DNA from: Adiantum capillus-veneris
Lineage: Eukaryota > Streptophyta > Polypodiopsida > Polypodiales > Pteridaceae
Direction: 5' to 3'
Length of the DNA stretch: 64,000 nt
Assembly: GCA_014529385.2 (NCBI GenBank)
Contig: CM043947.1
Coordinates: forward strand, 128,461,891 to 128,525,890
Shown here: piece by piece, positions 10,438-19,976 of the stretch
Layout: each line of letters starts with the position of its first letter
Numbering within the stretch: the stretch's first letter is position 1
The notes under the pieces: generated by a model
Seen by the model: only the letters and a program-made list of their open reading frames with translations
Told to the model about the DNA's origin: nothing
Database searches by the model: none
Made by a program: the position numbers and the translations under genes

Positions 10438-10710
10438 ATGATATTGAAGGAGGTCAAACACCTGGCTGCGGCAAGAGAGAGAACTCAGGATGAGTTGAAC
10501 ATCAGCGATGGAGCCTTTAGCATTGAGGATGTTCTTGAAGAGAGACCCGCAACGAAGGGAGGAGTTGGTGTATCAACTGTACAGGTGCGAAATGTAAGGG
10601 TTTTTAAATATGCAAACTTCTGCCCTTGTTTACTGCCTGTTGATGAGTTTGTTTGGTGTGAATTTGGTAGCAGGCAGCAGTCAGATATCAAGGTCTCCTG
10701 CGACATGTAG
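10438..10710 (+). CDS. Open frame, 90 aa, possible gene fragment
   Basis: The frame begins in an acidic, charged segment (LKEVKHLAAARERTQDEL, then SIEDVLEERP) with a more coding-like composition than its surroundings. A possible splice donor, ACAG|GTGCGA, lies near 10584, after which the frame becomes less protein-like. It could be an exon of an otherwise lost gene. No family was recognised. Confidence 0.22.
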   Translation: MILKEVKHLAAARERTQDELNISDGAFSIEDVLEERPATKGGVGVSTVQVRNVRVFKYANFCPCLLPVDEFVWCEFGSRQQSDIKVSCDM

Positions 10711-10859
10711 ATATGCCATGGACATTGGTGAGCTTCCAAGCTCACTCAGTATTCATGATAGGGCAAATAGAGGTGTCTTCGTGATGCATATTGCATATTG
10801 GAAGGGTTGTCGATATTCTACGATAGTGCTTGTGTTGAATTTATATGTCAATTGATAAA

Positions 10860-11340
10860 AACATAGGATTAATTTCAGAGCAGTTTGTATAATTCAATGG
10901 TTGCTTACCTTCTATGTTAGGGGTTGTGTGGATCTTCTATGTTACTTGTGAATAAATTATTGTACTTGATGGATTGTGTCGTTAACATGCAGTAAAGAAT
11001 AATTGAAATGCACAAAGACAAATCCTGAGTGTTCAAAATAGATTAAAGGCTTGTGGATTAAGACATATGATGCATGGTTTTTAGGACCCCTTCTGAAGAT
11101 GCAATAAAGGCACAGTCAGTTGTTGGGGAGATGAGGATACTCTAGTCCAAGGGATCTCGAAAGAGAAGAAAAATCTACTTCACAAGCACCAAAGAGTAAA
11201 AAGTGCCATGGACAGAAGATACGTGGGAACGAGCTCTTATGCATGCCTACAACCTATATCTTACAGAATAGCCCATTCTAGGTGTGAATTTCTAGTGAAA
11301 TTTACACGAGGATGTTCGTGAGGACTGACAGCACAGCATA
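10860..11340. other. Non-coding stretch
   Basis: No gene, RNA or clear repeat is visible before the candidate LTR-like start at 11121 (TGTTGGGG). Confidence 0.5.
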
Positions 11341-12563
11341 CTCCGTTTTCACTTTTTTACCGACAGTAAATATTTTTTACCACAGTAAATATTTTTCACC
11401 TACATGGTAAATACAAATCACTTTTTACCTACAGTAACTTTTTTTACCCATGGTAAATATTTTTTACTGCACCATAAGTATTTGGTAGGTAACAGTTCAC
11501 TATTACTAGAAGCAGTGATTGGGCATCAACAATGCAGTTACAGGAGGAGAAAAGGGGAAAATCTTATGGTAAAGGTGAGTCAACAGGGATAAAGACTTTT
11601 GAGTTGAAAAGAGACATGCTGATTTTTTCAAAGAACACATGTCAAAAGAAGCCATGGTTGAGGATTTTTTGAGAATTTGATATTCAGGAGGACCCAGCAG
11701 GTCCCCCCCTGACATGTGCAGAACCTCCAGTTTCAACAGCCACCTTACCTGCTCTTAAATGCTGGTCAAGGCCTTATCCCCATGTGTCACAATCAGAAAA
11801 ATCAGCATTTATCCTCCCCTCTCACATCACTCTAGAGAATATCTTGATGGTGACATATCAGGTGACCTCAATCTGTTGACCACCCTAAGCAAAAAGTAAC
11901 CCCAATCAGCGGATTTAAGCATGTTTATCCCTAATCCTAAACCCTCTCAGAAACCTATATAAGGAGGCCTTCTCTCATTCAAAACCAACACTTCACCCAC
12001 TTCACCAAGCAACGAAGCTATGACGACATTGCTCACAACGAGGAGCTATGGATGGAGCTCTACTCTCTCTCCCTCTCTCTCTCTCCCTCTAGTATGCTAC
12101 ATTACTAGCCCTAAAACCTAAATAAGGAGTCTACTCTCATGCTCCATGGCCACCATCCTCGCCATCATTCTCTAAGGTATTGATGTGTTGCTAGTAGGAT
12201 CATACCTACTTGCTGGGTTGATTGTTTTTGACAAGGGATTATGCCATCCATGGCTTGCTTCTCTATATCCTTGTTATGTATGATCAGATGTCGTTGTATT
12301 GTTAAGCTGATGTCTTGTGTATATATATGCTATATAAGGTCCCTAAGCTTCGTTTCTATGTGTTTTGCCATATGTTTTGATGCCATCATAATGCCAGAAG
12401 TCTCACTTGCCTATGTGCACTATGTGTGAGGTCCCTAAACCTCTTAATTTAGGGTGGTGCCCCCTTTGTTTTGTTCTTTGCTTGTTTGCATGAGGCGTGG
12501 TTTGTGGAGTGTGCACGAGTACAGAGGCCACCCGATTGCACTGCTCTTTTTCCCGCCATCAAC
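11121..12563 (+). mobile_element. Possible solo LTR
   Basis: The stretch starts with TGTTGGGG and ends with CCATCAACA, the TG..CA ends usual for LTRs. It has a well-formed TATA box (CCTATATAAGG, about 11955-11964) with transcript-leader-like sequence after it. I could not find a target-site duplication or a second copy in the window. A promoter of a lost gene is an alternative. Confidence 0.3.
11345..11495. repeat. TTTTTACC/GGTAAATA minisatellite
   Basis: Five to six imperfect units of about 20-28 bp built from 'tttttacc', a short spacer and 'cagtaaatat' or 'ggtaaata'. Because TTTACC and GGTAAA are reverse complements, neighbouring units can pair into small hairpins. Confidence 0.75.
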
Positions 12564-12634
12564 ATAAAAGGTAAGATTGGTGTAGCTTGGGGAATATATT
12601 TGGTAAGTTTGGGGAGACTGTCGACAAAACCTTA

Positions 12635-12639
12635 GTACA
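12635..12639. other. Target-site duplication GTACA (left) of the gypsy element
   Basis: GTACA directly precedes the left LTR and is repeated at 26111-26115 directly after the right LTR. Confidence 0.92.
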
Positions 12640-12882
12640 TGTCACGTCTAGGGACTTGCTACGCGCCGTGTGCGAGCCACAAAGACTCCTATCACACATT
12701 CATACAACAGACAAGCTCACAAGGAAGAACGGTGTGTCACTCACCTTCCTGCGTAGTTGCGAATGAAGGATTCCCGCGCCGCGAAGAAGAGGGAGACGCC
12801 GCTATGCCGCGCTCAACCGCCTTGCCGCCGTCGTGCCGCCGCAACGCTCGATCACACACACACTCTCACACTCTCTCTCACA

Positions 12883-12921
<39 letters not shown>

Positions 12922-13192
12922 GGAGATGGTGGAGATGGAGCAAGAGCAGCTTCTATTGCACAATGAGAGAATGAGTAAAAATTAGGTTTAGTGGCTTTTA
13001 TATGAGCTCACCCCATTCACACTTGGGCGCCCATACTTAGCCAACTAACTCCTTGAATATTCCAGTTAGAGTGCGCCTGTCATCGGCGATCACCCTTACC
13101 TTGTTCCTATTGGTCCGACAAGCCCGGTACCTGACTCTAAATAATACAACGTTTATAGATCATAGGGTGTCCGTGTGCCGTGAGGGTTAACA
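12640..13192 (-). repeat. Gypsy 3' LTR
   Basis: 553 bp, matching 25558-26110. It contains a longer (CA)n run (about 12883-12920) than the other LTR and lacks a 12-bp 'aaggagaaggtg'-like insertion found there. These indels cancel, so both LTRs are the same length. Confidence 0.95.
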
Positions 13193-13204
13193 TGCCCCCC
13201 TTCC
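13193..13204 (-). other. Polypurine tract of the gypsy element
   Basis: On the minus strand GAAGGGGGGCA lies immediately before the LTR start TGTTAACC, the expected position of the plus-strand primer. Confidence 0.8.
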
Positions 13205-14559
13205 TGATGTAGATTCCGTCCTCGGAAGCTATCCAGTTGAAGCTCGTTCGTCGAGATGGAAGAGTAGTCGACACGGATGTGCGTAGCCTTCTTCAATCAC
13301 TGCAAAATCAAACAACATTGCCACAGTAATTGCATTCTCATATACAATTAAAAATCATATGCAATAGACAGACAAAGTGATTGGTAACAGAATTTTAGAC
13401 AATTTGTCAGCAATAAACATTAAATTGCAATATAATCAAATGCATAAACAGATGTAAAGGTAAAAAATTAAACAAGTCCGGGGTCGCTAATTTAACGGTC
13501 AAAAGGCACTAGAGCTCAACTATTAATACCATGGGTAACTTCTCAATTTTTTCTGGTCAATTAAGTTGTTTAATCGCGAGAGCCAAGTGTTTGATGTTCG
13601 AGGGCTGACTAGAGGCTATACCTAGAAGACCTTGTAGTTAAGCTACGATAAAATGAATTTCTCATGAAATCATCGCCTGGCTGATTATGTTTTCTTTAAC
13701 CCCCCAAAGTCTTTTCACATTGATTCAATTTTGATGTGTGTGCTTATTTTGTATGCCTTGGGTTTTTTGCTTTTAAAGGAAAAGCGCCCACACTGGGAAC
13801 CTCTAGGGCTCTAGTACCATAGGCGATACATGTGAGTGAAGTACCAATTTAAGCAGGGATTTCTCTTCCAGCTTAAAATTTTACATTGTGGCACTTTGAT
13901 TTTTTTGTTTGTTCATTTTCAGCATTTTAATTTTGTAACTTTGGGGGGTCATATAACACTGTTACCCTCCCCAGGCTCATCACATTAGTAAACTCCCTTT
14001 ATAATACTTAAGCTAAAGGTCAATAGGGTTAAGCCCACTAGAAAGCCCTAGTACATTTCATACAATGCTGCCTAAATCGGATTAAGAACCTAAGTAACCA
14101 TTGCTTATTAGAAAGGCATTCCCATGCTATTAAGAGAAGATTTCTAATACCTAGCTTGGTCAAACTAGCTTAGTCGGACTGCTTGATTTTTAAACATAGA
14201 CAAGTGATTATGACAAAACATTACATTGAATTAAATGTTTGATACTAAGCAAATGCGCTGAATATTATGCTACCAATCACAATCAAAGCAGACAAACATG
14301 GATGCAAAAAGATAAGGGCAATGCTAATGGACATAAAACACCTGTTTGTGTTGATGGTCGCGCTTGATTTGAAGTGTGAACGAGAGAAAGGTTCCATGAA
14401 GGTCCAAATCCTATCAATAGCAACACGCTCCTGTACACACTAGGAAACAAAAGGAATACCTCCAGAAGGCACATTAGTGGGAAAAGGTACCAACACTTAT
14501 TGAACACAACAAAAAACATAAGGAACCCTAACCTAATTATTTGCACTCCCCCTAAAGAG
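13205..14559 (-). other. Gypsy 3' non-coding region
   Basis: About 1.35 kb between the accessory ORF and the polypurine tract, without any convincing ORF on either strand. It is AT-rich with no visible repeats. Its length is unusual for a gypsy element, but I see no function in it. Confidence 0.7.
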
Positions 14560-14982
14560 TCAAGGGAATAGGATATTGTAGAGGTTGGGGGGAAACCCTA
14601 AAGCTAAACCCCTATCCTCGTCATCGAGATAAACAAAGTCATCATCCATGAGACCATATGTGCCATCCGTGTAGTCATGTAAATTTTCTTCTTCATCATA
14701 GGTGCCCATGTGTACTAAAAAGGTCACTAGACGCCTATAGTCATCTTGGTCAAAAGGGTAGGCTTGTGCAATGGGAGAAACGCTCTCTACTAAGTATGGA
14801 TCAAACGTGGTCAAGAGACGTATCAGCCATTCTAACTCCTCAAAATTCCTCTCACATGCTAGCGTACCTATCAAATCCCATTCACATGGAAGCACTGGAA
14901 AGACCATGTGAAATATTTGTGAAAAGTAACGAGGGTACCTCTCACCCAAGGCAGGAGTGGATGACTCTAGCGTACTAGCCAT
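14560..14982 (-). CDS. Accessory ORF between pol and 3' LTR (140 aa)
   Basis: An intact frame from an ATG at 14982 (MASTLESSTPALGERYPRY) to a TAA at 14560. The protein is acidic in its C-terminal half (TYDEEENLHDYTDGTYG, DDDFVYLDDEDRG) and aromatic-rich in the first half (FSQIFHMVFPVLPCEWDL). It has no signal peptide or membrane helix, so it is not an obvious envelope gene, although it sits where Athila-type elements carry theirs. A non-ATG extension to 15018 is open but unsupported. It is uninterrupted while pol has breaks. I do not recognise the family; it may be an element-specific protein. Confidence 0.5.
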   Translation of the reverse strand: MASTLESSTPALGERYPRYFSQIFHMVFPVLPCEWDLIGTLACERNFEELEWLIRLLTTFDPYLVESVSPIAQAYPFDQDDYRRLVTFLVHMGTYDEEENLHDYTDGTYGLMDDDFVYLDDEDRGLALGFPPNLYNILFP

Positions 14983-15228
14983 ATCTGTACACGCAAATAG
15001 ATGATGGTTAGAGTGCAAATATTACAAGGGTCGTGTTTTTGTGCATAATTTGTTTTTATGATTTGTGTGATGGCTCTTGCTCTTTTACTTTTTTATCTTG
15101 TTTTTGTGAGTATAAGGCTTTATATATACATTCCCTAAGATCGGAGATTAAGAGGTCAGGGAGAAAGGTTGAGAGGGAAGCAAGTGAATGATGGATGTCC
15201 ACAAACACTCCCCCCTTCCTTGGGTAGA

Positions 15229-18200
15229 TCATACCGTTTGAAATGAGCTTGTCACCCATTGAAACCAATTGTTCCAGTCGGTAATAGGTGAGCATTTTTG
15301 CCAGTAGTTTTCTATTACCCTAGGTGCCTCGTCAAGTTGCAAGGGTGGTAAGGTACTCTCCCAGGATCGGACTTGAAGTGGTTTTTCAGGTGATTCTTGA
15401 ACACTGGGAGGTGTGGATTCTTTTGTAGCTTCATTGAGGTCCATTACTATAGATGGAGGCTGTGTAGAAGCTTTTACCTCTATGGATGTATTACATGAGG
15501 AGCTAGAAGCTTCATGGAACTCCCCCCTTCCTGAGCTAGGTGGAATAAATTGGGTTTGCCTTGGAGCCCAAACTAGCTCTGGACTAGGTGTGTAGCATTC
15601 TGTGATCTTTCCCTTCCCACGGTCTGCCATTGGCTTTAGCGTTACGCTGTTTGACTCATATGGGTTTGTTGTCGATAGGGAAGGACACATTTTACGTTTA
15701 GGTACCCAAATTTGCTCATTTCCATCATAGTATCCTTGGGCTTTTAATAGTCGTTTAGGAATCCAGCGCCACGTTTTCTTACATTTCTTGGAGCGAGTGG
15801 GACGTTTCTTACGAGGCTTCCGTTTTTTAGCATCAGCCATGGTTACTAAAGAAGATTTAGGGACCCACTTGTATGCTTTCTTTGTTATATTAGGATGGTT
15901 CTTGTGTGTCTCAAGCTTTCTTTCAACTACATCAGTTGAAGATCTAGAGAGTTGGGCTATGGGGACGTATAGTTCAACCTCCTGGACATGCAATGTCTTG
16001 GGTTCTATTTCCTTAGGCAATATCTCAGGGACTATGGCTTGAGTGGTAGGGATAAGAGTTGGTTTTTGCGTTGTGACACCCCCAGTTCCCCAATCAATAG
16101 TGCATTTGGTGGCTATCATCCACGTGCGTCCTAGGTTTATATTACCCTCCATAGTTCCAGTAGGCATGACCAAAAAGTCTTGAGCTACAATTCCATTGTC
16201 ATAACTGACAGAAGTGTGCCAGATTCCAAAAACCGTAGTTTTTGTCTTGTTGACACCCTTGACTTGGATAATACTCTCAGATAGAGGTGGCTTCCCTAAC
16301 TGACACCACACCCCATAGGATAGCAGATTATATTTAGCACCCGTGTCCAATAAGGCGTTATATAGCACTTTTCCATAGGCACTATTTAACTCAATAGGGT
16401 ATCGTAGAGGTGTGTCAGAGTCCGACCAATCCTCTTCGATTTCCACGTGGAATGCATTTGTGACTCCAAGGTTAGCCTTTCGTTTTTGTCTTATACGTTG
16501 TTGTCGCTCCTTAGCCTCAGCTTGAGCTTGTATCTTCTTTAACTCGGTTTGTGCTTTGGCGGCCTTCTTTTGATGAATGGCCCGTAGTTCTTCTTGGCTT
16601 AAAGGATCATGATATCTTTTGAATTTACTCCCATTGAGGAATCCAATGGTTTCAACTCCATCAAGAGTTTCCACATGAAGGGTACCTTGTGGGGTAATTT
16701 CACATACTCTATATGGTCCTTTATCAGCATATTTCAACTTTTTCTTCTCTTTACGTACTCCATACATAAGGACTTTATCACCAACTTTGATGTCCTTGTC
16801 CTTCACATGGCGATCAAACCACTTCTTTCTCCTATCCTTTTCCACAAGAGCATTTTGCACAGCCAACTGTCTCTCTTCGTCTAGTTTTTCTAAGATATAC
16901 AAACGCTCGGTTAAGGGGTTACCATTCCATCCTTCTTGCGAAGCTACCCTAATACTAGGAATGACAAATTCCCAAGGCATAACCGCTTCTTGGCCGTATA
17001 CCATTTTGAATGGCGTACAATTAATAGCCACTTTATAAGCAGTACGATAAGCCCATATAGCAGATGTCAACTTCAAATCCCAATCAGTGCGATGAGCTTC
17101 TACCGATTTGGTTAAAATAGAGATCAGAGTCTTGTTGGTGCTCTCGGCTTGTCCATTAGCTTGCGGGTAATAAGGTGTAGACTTATGGTGGGATATCATA
17201 AAGGTCGTGGTAAGCTCTCTTATTACTTCATTTATAAAATGGGTACCATTATCACTAACAATTTCAAAAGGGAAACCAAATCTTGTGATAATGTTCTCAA
17301 AAAGAAACTTAGATGTTGTCCTCGCGTCAGCTTTTTGTGAAGCCTTAGCTTCAGCCCACTTTGTTACATAGTCCGTAGCAACTAGAATATATCGAGATTG
17401 AGTGTTGCGAGCTGCCGGACTAATTGGACCTACAAAGTCTAAGCCCCATTTTTCAAATGGTTGGGTTACTTTAATAGGATGTAAGGGCATTCTGTCTTTG
17501 CGCTGTGTGGTCTTGTAATGTTGGCACTCATCACACCCTTTTGTAAAAAGTGATGCATCCTTAAATAAAGTTGGCCACCAATAGCCTGATTGCAGCACCT
17601 TTCTAGCAGTCAGGTCTCCTGAAAAATGTCCTCTTGCTATGCCCATATGTGCTTCTTGCAAGATATACAAATATTCATCCTCGCGGGCACAACGCCTAAG
17701 AATATCGTCCTTGCCTAGTCTATACAGATTTCCGGCAATCAAACAATAGGGTTCACATTCTTTTACTAGCCTTAGAGAGATATCCTTACGAAGTTCCTTG
17801 GGTGGAAAACCATTAACTAAAAAGTTAACAATGTTCTCACTCCATTCAGGCATAGTCTCAACTATGAATAGGGAAGTATCGGGTAATTCATCATCAACTC
17901 CAGTAGGGGCTTCACCATTGGGTATGCGAGACAAATGATCAGCCATGACGTGCCTTTTACCGGGTCTCACTACAATCGTGAAATCAAACTCCAGAAGAAT
18001 TAACAACCATCGTGTGATTCTTCCTGTGGAGCATGGCTTGTTTACCAGATACAACAACGCTTGATGATCCACATAAAATACAAACTTGTTTGCCAGAAGG
18101 TAGTAGCGAAATTTCTTTACTGCATAAACCATTGCTAAACCTTCTCGCTCCGTAGTGGTGTAGTTCCTTTCAGCATCGTTCAATTGACGGCTTGCAAAGC

Positions 18201-18963
18201 TAATGGGATAGTCCAATTTATGTTCTCCTGGTTGAGTGAGAACACACCCAATAGCAAAGTTGGATGCATCAATATGCACACGGAAAATGACATCCCAGTT
18301 AGGTGTCCTTAAAATCGAAGCACTTGCTAGTGTTTTCTTCAATTGTTCATAGGCCTGGTCACACTCTTCAGTCCATTTAAATTCAATGAGAAGCTTGTAC
18401 AAAGGACGTGCTATCTCAGCGAAAAATAAAATAAACCGTCGATAATAACCCATGTGTCCCATGAACCTTTGAACTCCCTTGTAATTGGTTGGTGGTGGTA
18501 ACTCTAGAATCACTTTAATTTTGCTCTCATCGGTTGAGATACCATTCTCAGATACTATATGCCCTAAAATAACTCCATGCTTGACCCAAAATTGGCATTT
18601 GAACGGGTTCAATGAGATACAATATAACCTACACTTTTCAAACACCTTCCGCAAACATGATAGATGTTCTTTCCAAGAAGAGTAAACACAAAGGTCGTCT
18701 AAGAAAGCTTCACAAAACTCTCTCAAATATTCTTTAAAAGCAGTGTTTATTAATCGTTGGAATGTAGCAGGGGCATTTGTTAAGCCAAAAGCCATCACAC
18801 GAAATGCAAACACGCCAAATTCTGTGATGAAGGCAGTTTTAGCGTGGTCCTCTAGCGCTATCGTGATTTGGTTGTAGCCTGAGTACCCATCTAGAAAGCT
18901 ATAAGCTTCCTTGCCTGCAACTCTTTCGAGTACATGTTCGGAATATGGTAGGGGGTAATGGTC
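15229..18963 (-). pseudogene. Gypsy pol: RT, RNase H, integrase and second retropepsin-like domain
   Basis: This frame continues the RT after a one-base shift near 18964-18967. Counting from 18813, it shows the RT catalytic FLDD at residues 37-40 and RNase H with VHIDAS, EREGLAM, VDHQAL and MADHLSR. The integrase follows with an H-H-C-C finger (HMGIARGHF..CDECQ), LDFVGP, VSDNGTHF and QANGQAEST (D, D, E) and a GPY segment (YADKGPYRV). After a basic coiled stretch comes a retropepsin-like domain: LLDTGA, GKPPLS and a distal NLGRTWM. The tail repeats W-x-P-K/R (KWVPKS, RWIPKR, IWVPKR, VWAPRQ). Both enzyme sets look catalytically complete, but the frame has no start of its own and depends on upstream gag-pol translation. 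Confidence 0.9.
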
Positions 18964-19976
18964 TTTTCTAGTTCTGCATTAACTTTTTTGAGGTCCACGC
19001 ACACCCTGAGTTTCCCATTCTTTTTTGGCACGATAACTATTGGAGACACCCATTCAGAGTGTTCAATAGGATGTATGAACCCACATTTGATAAGCTTTTC
19101 TAGTTCTTCTTGAATGATCTTTGCGTACTTAGGATTCATCGGGTAGGGTCTTTGTTGTACGGGCTTCGCAGTGCTAATCATAGGGATTGTATGTTGGACC
19201 ACAGAAGGTGGAACACCTTTCATATCATGGTATGTCCAAGCGAATACGTCCTTGAATTCCTTGAGAAGCTCTTTGAGGACCGCCTCTTCAACTTCTGTGA
19301 GGTCTTGGGCAATAAAAACAGGTTTTGATTCTTCACCGGGGTCGGCTAATTCTATTTCTTTAACTATTGTCGGACCATCATAGATTCCATTATTCCCATC
19401 GATAGGTATTCTTTGGGCTTTTGTGTACACAACCTTTGCTTCCCCCGTGGTGTAAGATTTGAAATGTTCTGGTGCAGGATGAAAGTCTGTGGATTCCGGT
19501 GGTGCTTTGGTCTGTGCTTCCATTTCTGCTTTCTTGTGTTGTCGAGCTAACTCTTGGTTTTGACACCTCCTTGCAGTGCGGCTCAACTTTGGCTTGTCTA
19601 TGATCTCTAATTGGGCTATGTCATGGGGTCGTGGTCTACACCACATAACATTTTGGAGATATTCACCCCAATCATCTACCAATTTACGATGAGCATCACA
19701 TGCTCCTATATAACTGAGCCATTCTGCTGAGGATCTCTTCTTTTTTATCCTAGCACGTACATTGGCTCGATATCGACGCCTCTTAAAGTTTTTCTTTTTC
19801 TTATTTGAGACCTGATTTTGATTTGCATTTAGATCTGGCTCACTAAAGGAGTCCTCGTTGGTGTCCTCTTCACTCTCGGAGGAGCTATCATCGGTTGATG
19901 TGCTCGGTCCTTCCAAATGTTTTGACTCTGAACTTGCTCCACTCTCTAATTCATGAGATTTAGAATCCGTTTCACT
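18891..19976 (-). pseudogene. Gypsy pol: N-terminal RT segment after an in-frame TAG
   Basis: The frame is the same as the upstream gag-protease ORF, separated only by a TAG at 19977-19979. It begins Ser/Glu/Asp-rich (TSTDDSSSESEEDTNEDS), then a Lys/Arg block, then RT motifs: EFKDVFAWTYHDMKGV, QRPYPMNPKYAKIIQEEL, GFIHPIEHSEWVSPIV and VPKKNGKLRVCVDLKKVN. It then runs out of frame: around the AAAA run at 18964-18967 the expected DHYPLPY..FLDGYSGYNQI sequence is in the next frame. A single-base indel in a homopolymer explains this. No ATG lies at the start, so this is part of a polyprotein. Confidence 0.9.

Noticed and set aside
15056-15295. 79-aa minus-strand frame overlapping the end of gypsy pol
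   Set aside because: It overlaps the pol tail in another frame and shows no recognisable wording; most likely a shadow.
18891-19916. Separate gene starting at 19916
   Set aside because: The first codon is TTG, and the frame runs back without a stop to the TAG at 19977, so it is part of the gag-pol polyprotein.
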